NCBI RefSeq assembly: GCF_026212465.1
Contig: NC_080058.1
Coordinates: 20,898,200-20,962,199, forward strand
DNA length: 64,000 nt
Source of the DNA: Amaranthus tricolor
Lineage: Eukaryota > Streptophyta > Magnoliopsida > Caryophyllales > Amaranthaceae
Direction of reading: 5' to 3'
Of the stretch, positions 1 to 14,144 are shown in pieces. The notes below the pieces were generated by a model, which saw only the letters and a program-made list of their open reading frames with translations, did no database searches and had not been told where the DNA came from. Each line of letters starts with the position of its first letter. The stretch's first letter is position 1. The position numbers and the translations under genes were made by a program.

Positions 1-3000
1 ACATACTATTGTTTTGAAGTGGTTAGAATTAAAAAATAATAGTCATATGCTAGAAATTACGTGTTAAGTTACGATTTTATGGGTTTTTTTAATATTTTTG
101 GCACTTTTATGCATAAAATGAGAATTCTTATTAATCACAAAACTAAATCCATATACATGAGAAAAAACCTCTATATATAATTTTCTAACTAGCTAACGGC
201 TTTAAAAATCACGTGCTATAAAATATGCCTCTAAAAACCGAAATTAAAAACTAAAACACTTGGGCACTGATCAGTGACCAGCCCAGCTTGCGCGCGTATG
301 CAAGTGAGCTGTGTGCACCACAATCATAGTTCTTGGGCTTTGATGGCTTGGTCCATGTATGGAGATCACGTTTCCATGGTTTCTTTGGTCTAGGTCTCCT
401 TGGTTAAGGCTCAAACCACGCGGAAAGGTAGGCTGGTCAGCGGGTAGGTTGCTGTCTTGTTCAGGCTTCTTTGTTGTTTCTTGGTGTGTTATTTTATGCT
501 CAAACTTGGTTTGTTTTGCACGAAACTTGGCACACAACACTATTTGGTATATATTATTATCTTGAAGTGGTTAGAGTTGAAAATCATAGTCATATGCTAG
601 AAATTACGTGTTAAGTTACGATTTTATGGGTTTTTAAGTGGTTTTGTCATTTTGCGCATAAAGTAGCTCAAACTTCGTTTGTCTTGCACGAAACTTGGCA
701 CGCAACACTCTTTGGTAAATATTATTGTGTTGAAGTGGTTAGAATTGAGATTCATAGTCATATGATAGAAATTACGTGTTAAGTTGCCATTTTATGGGGT
801 TTTAAGCGTTTTTGCCACTTTTGCGCATAAAGTAGCTCAAACTTGGTTTGTTTTGCACGAAACTTGGCACACAACACTCTTTGGTATATATTATTGTGTG
901 GAAGTGGTTAAAATTAAAAATCATAGTCATATGCTAGAAAGTAGGTGTTTAGTTGCGATTTTATGGGTTTTTAAGCGTTTTTGCCACATTTGCGCATAAA
1001 GAAACTCAAACTTTGTTTGTTTTGCACGAAACTTGGCACACAACACTATTCGGTATATATTTTTGCGTTGAAGTGGTTAGAATCTGAAATAATAGTCATA
1101 TGCTAGAAATTACGTGTTAAGTTGCGATTTTATGCGTTTTTTAAGCGTTTTTGGCACTTTTGCGCATAAAGTAGCTCAAACTTGGATTGTTTTGCGCGAA
1201 ACTTGGCAAACAAAACTCTTTGGTTAAAAACCGAAATTAAAAACCAGAACACTTGGGCACTAATCAGTGACCAGTCCAGCTTGCGCGCGTATGCTAGTGA
1301 GCTGTGTGCACCACAATCATGGTTATTGGGTTTTGATGGCTAGGTCCATGTATGGAGATCACGTTTCCATGGTTTCTTGGGTCCAGGTCTCCTTGGTTAA
1401 GGCTCAAACCACGTGGAAATGTAGGCTGGTCAGCGAGTAGGCTGTTGTCTTGTTCTGCTCTCTTCGTTGTTTCTTGGTTTGTTATTGTAAGCTCAAACTT
1501 GGTTTGTTTTGCACGAAACTTGGCACACAACACTATTTTGTATATATTAGTATCTTGAAGTGGTTAGAATTGAAAATCATAGTCATATGCTAGAAATTAC
1601 GTGTTATGTTACGATTTTATGGGTTTTTAAGTGTTTTTGCCATTTTGCGCATAAAGTAGCTCAAACTTCATTTGTTTTGCACGAAACTTGGCACACAACA
1701 CTCTTTGGTATATATTATTGTGTTGAAGTTGTTAGAATTGAAAATCATAGTCATATTCTAGAAATAACGTGTTAAGTTGCCATTTTATGGATTTTTAAGC
1801 GTTTTTGCCACTTTTGCGCATAAAGTAGCTCAAACTTGGTTTGCTTTGCACGAAACTTGGCACACAACACTCTTTGGTATATATTATTATCTTGAAGTGG
1901 TTAGAATTGAAAATCATAGTCATATGCTAGAAATTACGTTTTATGTTACGATTTTATGGGTTTTTAAGTGTTTTTGCCATTTTGCGCATAAAGTAGCTAA
2001 AACTTCATTTGTTTTGCACGAAACTTGGCACCCAACACTCTTTGGTATATATTATTGTGTTGAAGATGTTAGAAATGAAAATCATAGTCATATGCTAGAA
2101 ATAACGTGTTAAGTTGCCATTTTATGGGTTTTTAAGCGTTTTTGCCACTTTTGCGCATAAAGTAGCTCAAACTTGGTTTGTTTTGCACGAAACTTGGCAC
2201 ACAACACTCTTTGGTATATATTATTGTGTGGAAGTGGTTAAAATTGAAAATCATAGTCATATGCTAGAAAGTAGGTGTTTAGTTGCGATTTTATGGGTTT
2301 TTAAGCGTTTTTGCCACATTTGCGCATAAAGAAACTCAAACTTTGTTTGTTTTGCACGAAACTTGGCACACAACACTATTCGGTATATATTTTTGCGTTG
2401 AAGTGGTTAGAATCTGAAATAATAGTCATATGCTAGAAATTACGTGTTAAGTTGCGATTTTATGCGTTTTTAAGCGTTTTTGGCACTTTTGCGCATAAAG
2501 TAGCTCAAACTTGGATTGTTTTGCGCGAAACTTGGCAAACAAAACTCTTTGGTTAAAAACCGAAATTAAAAAACCAGAACACTTGGGCACTAATCAGTGA
2601 CCAGTCCAGCTTGCGCGCGTATGCTAGTGAGCTGTGTGCACCACAATCATGGTTATTGGGTTTTGATGGCTAGGTCCATGTATGGAGATCACGTTTCCAT
2701 GGTTTCTTGGGGTCCAGGTCTCCTTGGTTAAGGCTCAAACCACGTGGAAATGTAGGCTGGTCAGCGAGTAGGCTGTTGTCTTGTTCTGCTCTCTTCGTTG
2801 TTTCTTGGTTTGTTATTGTAAGCTCAAACTTGGTTTGTTTTGCACGAAACTTGGCACACAACACTATTTTGTATATATTAGTATCTTGAAGTGGTTAGAA
2901 TTGAAAATCATAGTCATATGCTAGAAATTACGTGTTATGTTACGATTTTATGGGTTTTTAAGTGTTTTTGCCATTTTGCGCATAAAGTAGCTCAAACTTC

Positions 3001-3885
3001 ATTTGTTTTGCACGAAACTTGGCACACAACACTCTTTGGTATATATTATTGTGTTGAAGTTGTTAGAATTGAAAATCATAGTCATATTCTAGAAATAACG
3101 TGTTAAGTTGCCATTTTATGGATTTTTAAGCGTTTTTGCCACTTTTTGCGCATAAAGTAGCTCAAACTTGGTTTGCTTTGCACGAAACTTGGCACACAAC
3201 ACTCTTTGGTATATATTATTATCTTGAAGTGGTTAGAATTGAAAATCATAGTCATATGCTAGAAATTACGTTTTATGTTACGATTTTATGGGTTTTTAAG
3301 TGTTTTTGCCATTTTGCGCATAAAGTAGCTAAAACTTCATTTGTTTTGCACGAAACTTGGCACCCAACACTCTTTGGTATATATTATTGTGTTGAAGATG
3401 TGAGAAATGAAAATCATAGTCATATGCTAGAAATAACGTGTTAAGTTGCCATTTTATGGGTTTTTAAGCGTTTTTGCCACTTTTGCGCATAAAGTAGCTC
3501 AAACTTGGTTTGTTTTGCACGAAACTTGGCACACAACACTCTTTGGTATATATTATTGTGTGGAAGTGGTTAAAATTGAAAATCATAGTCATATGCTAGA
3601 AAATAGGTGTTTAGTTGCGATTTTATGGGTTTTTAAGCGTTTTTGCCACATTTGCGCATAAAGAAACTCAAACTTCGTTTGTTTTGCACGAAACTTGGCA
3701 CACAACACTATTCGGTATATATTTTTGTGTTGAAGTGGTTAGAATCTGAAATAATAGTCATATGCTAGCAATTACGTGTTAAGTTGCGATTTTATGCGTT
3801 TTTAAGCGTTTTTGGCACTTTTGCGCATAAAGTAGCTCAAACTTGGTTTGTTTTGCACGAAATTTGGAATACAACACTCTTTGGT
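1..3885. repeat. Array A higher-order repeat, copy A1 (with internal duplication)
   Basis: The copy starts at ACATACTATTGTTTTGAAG, which recurs at 3886. It is longer than its three right-hand neighbours because about 1,331 bp is tandemly duplicated inside it: sequence at 1560 recurs at 2891 and sequence at 2114 recurs at 3446. It carries one full module (landmark 351) and two short-form modules (1344 and 2674). Confidence 0.85.
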
Positions 3886-6437
3886 ACATACTATTGTTTT
3901 GAAGTGGTTAGAATTAAAAAATAATAGTCATATGCTAGAAATTACGTGTTAAGTTACGATATTATGGGTTTTTTAATATTTTTGGCACTTTTATGCATAA
4001 AATGAGAATTCTTATTAATCACAAAACTAAATCCATATACATGAGAAAAAACCTCTATATATAATTTTCTAACTAGCTAACGGCTTTAAAAATCACGTGC
4101 TATAAAATATGCCTCTAAAAACCGAAATTAAAAACTAAAACACTTGGGCACTGATCAGTGACCAGCCCAGCTTGCGCGCGTATGCAAGTGAGCTGTGTGC
4201 ACCACAATCATAGTTCTTGGGCTTTGATGGCTTGGTCCATGTATGGAGATCACGTTTCCATGGTTTCTTTGGTCTAGGTCTCCTTGGTTAAGGCTCAAAC
4301 CACGCGGAAAGGTAGGCTGGTCAGCGGGTAGGTTGCTGTTTTGTTCAGGCTTCTTTGTTGTTTCTTGGTGTGTTATTTTATGCTCAAACTTGGTTTGTTT
4401 TGCACGAAACATGGCACACAACACTATTTGGTATATATTATTATCTTGAAGTGGTTAGAGTTGAAAATCATAGTCATATGCTAGAAATTACGTGTTAAGT
4501 TACGATTTTATGGGTTTTTTAAGTGGTTTTGTCATTTTGCGCATAAAGTAGCTCAAACTTCGTTTGTCTTGCACGAAACTTGGCACGCAACACTCTTTGG
4601 TAAATATTATTGTGTTGAAGTGGTTAGAATTGAGATTCATTGTCATATGATAGAAATTACGTGTTAAGTTGCCATTTTATGGGGTTTTAAGCGTTTTTGC
4701 CACTTTTGCGCACAAAGTAGCTCAAACTTGGTTTGTTTTGCACGAAACTTGGCACACAACACTCTTTGGTATATATTATTGTGTGGAAGTGGTTAAAATT
4801 AAAAATCATAGTCATATGCTAGAAAGTAGGTGTTTAATTGCGATTTTATGGGTTTTTAAGCGTTTTTGCCACATTTGCGCATAAAGAAAATCAAACTTTG
4901 TTTGTTTTGCACGAAACATGGCACACAACACTATTCGGTATATATTTTTGCGTTGAAGTGGTTAGAATCTGAAATAATAGTCATATGCTAGAAATTACGT
5001 GTTAAGTTGCGATTTTATGCGTTTTTAAGCGTTTTTGGCACTTTTGCGCATAAAGTAGCTCAAACTTGGATTGTTTTGCGCGAAACTTGGCAAACAAAAC
5101 TCTTTGGTTAAAAACCGAAATTAAAAACCAGAACACTTGGGCACTAATCAGTGACCAGTCCAGCTTGCGCGCGTATGCTAGTGAGCTGTGTGCACCACAA
5201 TCATGGTTATTGGGTTTTGATGGCTAGTTCCATGTATGGAGATCACATTTCCATGGTTTCTTGGGTCCAGGTCTCCTTGGTTATGGCTCAAACCACGTGG
5301 AAATGTAGGCTGGTCAGCGAGTAGGCTGTTGTCTTGTTCTGCTCTCTTCGTTGTTTCTTGGTTTGTTATTGTAAGCTCAAACTTGGTTTGTTTTGCACGA
5401 AACTTGGCACACAACACTATTTTGTATATATTAGTATCTTGAAGTGGTTAGAATTGAAAATCATAGTCATATGCTAGAAATTACGTGTTATGTTACGATT
5501 TTATGGGTTTTTAAGTGTTTTTGCCATTTTGCGCATAAAGTAGCTCAAACTTCATTTGTTTTGCACGAAACTTGGCACACAACACTCTTTGGTATATATT
5601 ATTGTGTTGAAGTTGTTAGAATTGAAAATCATAGTCATATTCTAGAAATAACGTGTTAAGTTGCCATTTTAAGGATTTTTAAGCGTTTTTGCCACTTTTG
5701 CGCATAAAGTAGCTCAAACTTGGTTTGCTTTGCACGAAACTTGGCACACAACACTCTTTGGTATATATTATTATCTTGAAGTGGTTAGAATTGAAAATCA
5801 TAGTCATATGCTAGAAATTACGTTTTATGTTACGATTTTATGGGTTTTTAAGTGTTTTTGCCATTTTGCGCATAAAGTAGCTAAAACTTCATTTGTTTTG
5901 CACGAAACTTGGCACCCAACACTCTTTGGTATATATTATTGTGTTGAAGATGTGAGAAATGAAAATCATAGTCATATGCTAGAAATAACGTGTTAAGTTG
6001 CCATTTTATGGGTTTTTAAGCGTTTTTGCCACTTTTGCGCATAAAGTAGCTCAAACTTGGTTTGTTTTGCACGAAACTTGGCACACAACACTCTTTGGTA
6101 TATATTATTGTGTGGAAGTGGTTAAAATTGAAAATCATAGTCATATGCTAGAAAATAGGTGTTTAGTTGCGATTTTATGGGTTTTTAAGCGTTTTTGCCA
6201 CATTTGCGCATAAAGAAACTCAAACTTCGTTTGTTTTGCACGAAACTTGGCACACAACACTATTCGGTATATATTTTTGTGTTGAAGTGGTTAGAATCTG
6301 AAATAATAGTCATATGCTAGCAATTACGTGTTAAGTTGCGATTTTATGCGTTTTTAAGCGTTTTTGGCACTTTTGCGCATAAAGTAGCTCAAACTTGGTT
6401 TGTTTTGCACGAAATTTGGAATACAACACACTTTGGT
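3886..6437. repeat. Array A higher-order repeat, copy A2 (2,552 bp)
   Basis: This is a 12-monomer unit with one full module (landmark 4235) and one short-form module (5227). The short form lacks about 232 bp, joining CTTTGGTT directly to AAAAACCGAAATT, and so has lost its TATA/G-box part. Copies A3 and A4 are near-identical to it, indicating recent homogenisation. Confidence 0.88.
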
Positions 6438-8992
6438 ACATACTATTGTTTTGAAGTGGTTAGAATTAAAAAATAATAGTCATATGCTAGAAATTACGTG
6501 TTAAGTTACGATTTTATGGGTTTTTTAATATTTTTGGCACTTTTATGCATAAAATGAGAATTCTTATTAATCACAAAACTAAATCCATATACATGAGAAA
6601 AAACCTCTATATATAATTTTCTAACTAGCTAACGGCTTTAAAAATCACGTGCTATAAAATATGCCTCTAAAAACCGAAATTAAAAACTAAAACACTTGGG
6701 CACTGATCAGTGACCAGCCCAGCTTGCGCGCGTATGCAAGTGAGCTGTGTGCACCACAATCATAGTTCTTGGGCTTTGATGGCTTGGTCCATGTATGGAG
6801 ATCACGTTTCCATGGTTTCTTTGGTCTAGGTCTCCTTGGTTAAGGCTCAAACCACGCGGAAAGGTAGGCTGGTCAGCGGGTAGGTTGCTGTTTTGTTCAG
6901 GCTTCTTTGTTGTTTCTTGGTGTGTTATTTTATGCTCAAACTTGGTTTGTTTTGCACGAAACATGGCACACAACACTATTTGGTATATATTATTATCTTG
7001 AAGTGGTTAGAGTTGAAAATCATAGTCATATGCTAGAAATTACGTGTTAAGTTACGATTTTATGGGTTTTTAAGTGGTTTTGTCATTTTGCGCATAAAGT
7101 AGCTCAAACTTCGTTTGTCTTGCACGAAACTTGGCACGCAACACTCTTTGGTAAATATTATTGTGTTGAAGTGGTTAGAATTGAGATTCATTGTCATATG
7201 ATAGAAATTACGTGTTAAGTTGCCATTTTATGGGGTTTTAAGCGTTTTTGCCACTTTTGCGCACAAAGTAGCTCAAACTTGGTTTGTTTTGCACGAAACT
7301 TGGCACACAACACTCTTTGGTATATATTATTGTGTGGAAGTGGTTAAAATTGAAAATCATAGTCATATGCTAGAAAGTAGGTGTTTAGTTGCGATTTTAT
7401 GGGTTTTTTAAGCGTTTTTGCCACATTTGCGCATAAAGAAAATCAAACTTTGTTTGTTTTGCACGAAACATGGCACACAACACTATTCGGTATATATTTT
7501 TGCGTTGAAGTGGTTAGAATCTGAAATAATAGTCATATGCTAGAAATTACGTGTTAAGTTGCGATTTTATGCGTTTTTAAGCGTTTTTGGCACTTTTGCG
7601 CATAAAGTAGCTCAAACTTGGATTGTTTTGCGCGAAACTTGGCAAACAAAACTCTTTGGTTAAAAACCGAAATTAAAAACCAGAACACTTGGGCACTAAT
7701 CAGTGACCAGTCCAGCTTGCGCGCGTATGCTAGTGAGCTGTGTGCACCACAATCATGGTTATTGGGTTTTGATGGCTAGTTCCATGTATGGAGATCACGT
7801 TTCCATGGTTTCTTGGGTCCAGGTCTCCTTGGTTATGGCTGAAACCACGTGGAAATGTAGGCTGGTCAGCGAGTAGGCTGTTGTCTTGTTCTGCTCTCTT
7901 CGTTGTTTCTTGGTTTGTTATTGTAAGCTCAAACTTGGTTTGTTTTGCACGAAACTTGGCACACAACACTATTTTGTATATATTAGTATCTTGAAGTGGT
8001 TAGAATTGAAAATCATAGTCATATGCTAGAAATTACGTGTTATGTTACGATTTTATGGGTTTTTTAAGTGTTTTTGCCATTTTGCGCATAAAGTAGCTCA
8101 AACTTCATTTGTTTTGCACGAAACTTGGCACACAACACTCTTTGGTATATATTATTGTGTTGAAGTTGTTAGAATTGAAAATCATAGTCATATTCTAGAA
8201 ATAACGTGTTAAGTTGCCATTTTATGGATTTTTAAGCGTTTTTGCCACTTTTGCGCATAAAGTAGTTCAAACTTGGTTTGCTTTGCACGAAACTTTGCAC
8301 ACAACACTCTTTGGTATATATTATTATCTTGAAGTGGTTAGAATTGAAAATCATAGTCATATGCTAGAAATTACGTTTTATGTTACGATTTTATGGGTTT
8401 TTAAGTGTTTTTGCCATTTTGCGCATAAAGTAGCTAAAACTTCATTTGTTTTGCACGAAACTTGGCATGCAACACTCTTTGGTATATATTATTGTGTTGA
8501 AGAAGTTAGAATTGAAAATCATAGTCATATGCTAGAAATAACGTGTTAAGTTGCCATTTTATGGGTTTTTTTAAGCGTTTTTGCCACTTTTGCGCATAAA
8601 GTAGCTCAAACTTGGTTTGTTTTGCACGAAACTTGGCACACAACACTCTTTGGTATATATTATTGTGTGGAAGTGGTTAAAATTGAAAATCATAGTCATA
8701 TGCTAGAAAATAGGTGTTTAGTTGCGATTTTATGGGTTTTTAAGCGTTTTTGCCACATTTGCGCATAAAGAAACTCAAAGTTCGTTTGTTTTGCACGAAA
8801 CTTGGCACACAACACTATTCGGTATATATTTTTGTGTCGAAGTGATTAGAATCTGAAATAATAGTCATATGCTAGCAATTACGTGTTAAGTTGCGATTTT
8901 ATGCGTTTTTAAGCGTTTTTGGCACTTTTGCGCATAAAGTAGCTCAAACTTGGTTTGTTTTGCACGAAATTTGGAATACAACACTCTTTGGT
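6438..8992. repeat. Array A higher-order repeat, copy A3 (2,555 bp)
   Basis: It has the same layout as the previous unit, with a full module at landmark 6787 and a short module at 7779. It differs by scattered single-base changes and small indels in T-runs, for example near 7408 and 8060. Confidence 0.88.
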
Positions 8993-11542
8993 ACATACTA
9001 TTGTTTTGAAGTGGTTAGAATTAAAAAATAATAGTCATATGCTAGAAATTACGTGTTAAGTTACGATTTTATGGGTTTTTTAATATTTTTGGCACTTTTA
9101 TGCATAAAATGAGAATTCTTATTAATCACAAAACTAAATCCATATACATGAGAAAAAACCTCTATATATAATTTTCTAACTAGCTAACGGCTTTAAAAAT
9201 CACGTGCTATAAAATATGCCTCTAAAAACCGAAATTAAAAACTAAAACACTTGGGCACTGATCAGTGACCAGCCCAGCTTGCGCGCGTATGCAAGTGAGC
9301 TGTGTGCACCACAATCATAGTTCTTGGGCTTTGATGGCTTGGTCCATGTATGGAGATCAAGTTTCCATGGTTTCTTTGGTCTAGGTCTCCTTGGTTAAGG
9401 CTCAAACCACGCGGAAAGGTAGGCTGGTCAGCGGGTAGGTTGCTGTTTTGTTCAGGCTTCTTTGTTGTTTCTTGGTGTGTTATTTTATGCTCAAACTTGG
9501 TTTGTTTTGCACGAAACATGGCACACAACACTATTTGGTATATATTATTATCTTGAAGTGGTTAGAGTTGAAAATCATAGTCATATGCTAGAAATTACGT
9601 GTTAAGTTACGATTTTATGGGTTTTTAAGTGGTTTTGTCATTTTGCGAATAAAGTAGCTCAAACTTCGTTTGTCTTGCACGAAACTTGGCACGCAACACT
9701 CTTTGGTAAATATTATTGTGTTGAAGTGGTTAGAATTGAGATTCATTGTCATATGATAGAAATTACGTGTTAAGTTGCCATTTTATGGGGTTTTAAGCGT
9801 TTTTGCCACTTTTGCGCACAAAGTAGCTCAAACTTGGTTTGTTTTGCACGAAACTTGGCACACAACACTCTTTGGTATATATTATTGTGTGGAAGTGGTT
9901 AAAATTGAAAATCATAGTCATATGCTAGAAAGTAGGTGTTTAGTTGCGATTTTATGGGTTTTTAAGCGTTTTTGCCACATTTGCGCATAAAGAAAATCAA
10001 ACTTTGTTTGTTTTGCACGAAACATGGCACACAACACTATTCGGTATATATTTTTGCGTTGAAGTGGTTAGAATCTGAAATAATAGTCATATGCTAGAAA
10101 TTACGTGTTAAGTTGCGATTTTATGCGTTTTTAAGCGTTTTTGGCACTTTTGCGCATAAAGTAGCTCAAACTTGGATTGTTTTGCGCGAAACTTGGCAAA
10201 CAAAACTCTTTGGTTAAAAACCGAAATTAAAAACCAGAACACTTGGGCACTAATCAGTGACCAGTCCAGCTTGCGCGCGTATGCTAGTGAGCTGTGTGCA
10301 CCACAATCATGGTTATTGGGTTTTGATGGCTAGTTCCATGTATGGAGATCACGTTTCCATGGTTTCTTGGGTCCAGGTCTCCTTGGTTAAGGCTCAAACC
10401 ACGTGGAAATGTAGGCTGGTCAGCGAGTAGGCTGTTGTCTTGTTCTGCTCTCTTCGTTGTTTCTTGGTTTGTTATTGTAAGCTCAAACTTGGTTTGTTTT
10501 GCACGAAACTTGGCACACAACACTATTTTGTATATATTAGTATCTTGAAGTGGTTAGAATTGAAAATCATAGTCATATGCTAGAAATTACGTGTTATGTT
10601 ACGATTTTATGGGTTTTTAAGTGTTTTTGCCATTTTGCGCATAAAGTAGCTCAAACTTCATTTGTTTTGCACGAAACTTGGCACACAACACTCTTTGGTA
10701 TATATTATTGTGTTGAAGTTGTTAGAATTGAAAATCATAGTCATATTCTAGAAATAACGTGTTAAGTTGCCATTTTATGGATTTTTAAGCGTTTTTGCCA
10801 CTTTTGCGCATAAAGTAGTTCAAACTTGGTTTGCTTTGCACGAAACTTGGCACACAACACTCTTTGGTATATATTATTATCTTGAAGTGGTTAGAATTGA
10901 AAATCATAGTCATATGCTAGAAATTACGTTTTATGTTACGATTTTATGGGTTTTTAAGTGTTTTTGCCATTTTGCGCATAAAGTAGCTAAAACTTCATTT
11001 GTTTTGCACGAAACTTGGCATGCAACACTCTTTGGTATATATTATTGTGTTGAAGAAGTTAGAATTGAAAATCATAGTCATATGCTAGAAATAACGTGTT
11101 AAGTTGCCATTTTATGGGTTTTTAAGCGTTTTTGCCACTTTTGCGCATAAAGTAGCTCAAACTTGGTTTGTTTTGCACGAAACTTGGCACACAACACTCT
11201 TTGGTATATATTATTGTGTGGAAGTGGTTAAAATTGAAAATCATAGTCATATGCTAGAAAATAGGTGTTTAGTTGCGATTTTATGGGTTTTTAAGCGTTT
11301 TTGCCATATTTGCGCATAAAGAAACTCAAACTTCGTTTGTTTTGCACGAAACTTGGCACACAACACTATTCGGTATATATTTTTGTGTTGAAGTGGTTAG
11401 AATCTGAAATAATAGTCATATGCTAGCAATTACGTGTTAAGTTGGATTTTATGCGTTTTTAAGCGTTTTTGGCACTTTTGCGCATAAAGTAGCTCAAACT
11501 TGGTTTGTTTTGCACGAAATTTGGAATACAACACTCTTTGGT
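8993..11542. repeat. Array A higher-order repeat, copy A4 (2,550 bp)
   Basis: It has the same layout, with a full module at 9342 and a short module at 10333. It shares private variants with A3, such as GTAGTTCAAAC near 8264 and 10817, so A3 and A4 are closest relatives. Confidence 0.88.
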
Positions 11543-14144
11543 ACATACTATTGTTTTGAAGTGGTTAGAATTAAAAATTAATAGTCATATGCTAGAAATT
11601 ACGTGTTAAGTTACGATTTTATGGGTTTTTAAATATTTTTGGCACTTTTATGCATAAAGTGAGAATTCTTATTACTCACAAAACTAAATCCATATACATG
11701 AGAGAAAACCTCTCTATATAATTTTCTAGCTAGCTAACGGCTTTAAAAATCACGTGCTATAAAATATGCCTCTAAAAACCGAAATTAAAAACCAAAACAC
11801 TTGGGCACTGATCAGTGACCAGCCCAGCTTGCGCGCGTATGCTAGTGAGCTGTGTGCACCACAATCATAGTTCTTGGGCTTTGATGGCTTGGTCCATGTA
11901 TGGAGATCACGTTTCCATGGTTTCTTGGGTTTAGGTCTCCTTGGTTAAGGCTCAAACCACGCGGAAAGGTAGGCTGGTCAGCGGGTAGGTTGCTGTCTTG
12001 TTCAGCCTTCTTTGTTGTTTCTTGGTGTGTTATTTTATGCTCAAACTTGGTTTGTTTTGCACGAAACTTGGCACACAACACTACTTGGTATATATTATTA
12101 TCTTGAAGTGGTTAGAATTGAAAATCATAGTCATATGCTAGAAATTACGTGTTAAGTTACGATTTTATGGGTTTTTAAGTGTTTTTGCCATTTTGCGCAT
12201 AAAGTAGCTCAAACTTCGTTTGTCTTGCACGAAACTTGGCACGCAACACTCTTTGGTAAATATTATTGTGTTGAAGTGGCTAGAATTGAAAATCATAGTC
12301 ATATGATAGAAATTACGTGTTATGTTGCCATTTTATGGGGTTTTAAGCGTTTTTGCTACTTTGGCGCATAAAGTAGCTCAAACTTGGTTTGTTTTGCACG
12401 AAACTTGGCACACAACACTCTTTGGTATATATTATTGTGTGGAAGTGGTTAAAATTGAAAATCATAGTCATATGCTAGAAAATAGGTGTTTAGTTGCGAT
12501 TTTATGGGTTTTTAAGCGTTTTTGCCACATTTGCGCATAAAGAAACTCAAACTTCGTTTGTTTTGCACGAAACTTGGCATATTCGGTATATATTTTTGCG
12601 TTCAAGTGGTTAGAATCTGAAATAATAGTCATATGCTAGAAATTACGTGTTAAGTTGCGATTTTATGCGTTTTTAAGCGTTTTTGGTACTTTTGCGCATA
12701 AAGTAGCTCAAACTTGGTTTGTTTTGCGTGAAACTTGGCAAACAAAACTCTTTGGTACATACTATTGTTTTGAAGTGGTTAGAATTGAAATAATAGTCAT
12801 ATGCTAGAAATCACGTGTTAAGTTACGATTTTATGGGTTTTTAAATATTTTTGGCTCTTTTACGCATAAAGTGAGAATTCTTATTAATCACAAAACAAAA
12901 TCCATAAACATGAGAGACAACCTCTATATATAATTTTCTAGCTAGCTAACGGCTTTAAAAATCACGTGCTATACAATAAGCCTCTAAAAATCGAAATTAA
13001 AAACCAGAACACTTGGACACTAATCAGTGACTAGTCCAGCTTGCGCGCGTATGCTAGTGAGCTGTGTGCACCACAATCATGGTTATTGGGTTTTGATGGC
13101 TAGGTCCATGTATGGAGATCACGTTTCCATGGTTTCTTGGGTCCAGGTCTCCTTGGTTAAGGCTCAAACCACGTGGAAATGTAGGCTGGTCAGCTAGTAG
13201 GCTGTTGTCTTGTTCTGCTCTCTTCGTTGTTTCTTAGTTTGTTATTGTAAGCTCAAACTTGGTTTTTTTGCACGAAACTTGGCACACAACACTATTTTGT
13301 ATATATTATTATCTTGAAGTGGTTAGAATTGAAAATCATAGTCATATGCTAGAAATTACGTGTTATGTTACGATTTTATGGGTTTTTAAGTGTTTTTGCC
13401 ATTTTGCGCATAAAGTAGCTCAAACTTCATTTGTTTTGCACGAAACTTGGCACACAACACTCTTTGGTATATATTATTGTGTTGAAGTTGTTAGAATTGA
13501 AAATCATAGTCATATGCTAGAAATAACGTGTTAAGTTGCCATTTTATGGGTTTTTAAGCGTTTTTGCCACTTTTGCACATAAAGTAGCTCAAACTTGGTT
13601 TGCTTTGCACGAAACTTGGCACACAACACTCTTTGGTATATATTATTATCTTGAAGTGGTTAGAATTGAAAATCATAGTCATATGCTAGAAATTACGTGT
13701 TATGTTACGATTTTATGGGTTTTTAAGTGTTTTTGCCATTTTGCGCATAAAGTAGCTCAAACTTCATTTGTTTTGCACGAAACTTGGCACACAACACTAT
13801 TCGGTATATATTATTGTGTTGAAGTTGTTAGAATAGAAAATCACAGTCATATGCAAGAAATAACGTGTTAAGTTGCCATTTTATGGGTTTTTAAGCGTTT
13901 TTGCCACATTTGCGCATAAAGAAACTCAAACTTCGTTTGTTTTGCACGAAACTTGGCACACAACACTATTCGGTATATATTTTTGTGTTGAAGTGGTTAG
14001 AATCTGAAATAATAGTCATATGCTAGAATTTACGTGTTAAGTTGCGATTTTATGCGTTTTTAAGCGTTTTTGGCACTTTTGCGCATAAAGTAGCTCAAAC
14101 ATGGTTTGTGTTTGCACGAAATTTGGAATACAACACTCTTTGGT
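11543..14144. repeat. Array A higher-order repeat, type B, copy B1 (2,602 bp)
   Basis: It carries two full modules (landmarks 11892 and 13104) rather than one full and one short, so it keeps the state before the 232-bp deletion seen in the A-type units. It contains an 8-bp deletion (GGCATATTCGG) near 12579 that B2 and B3 share. Confidence 0.85.

Noticed and set aside
118..497. The 380-bp module as a transposon inserted separately at each site
   Set aside because: All copies sit at the same monomer position in one orientation, with no terminal inverted repeats or target duplications, so amplification of a compound unit explains them better.
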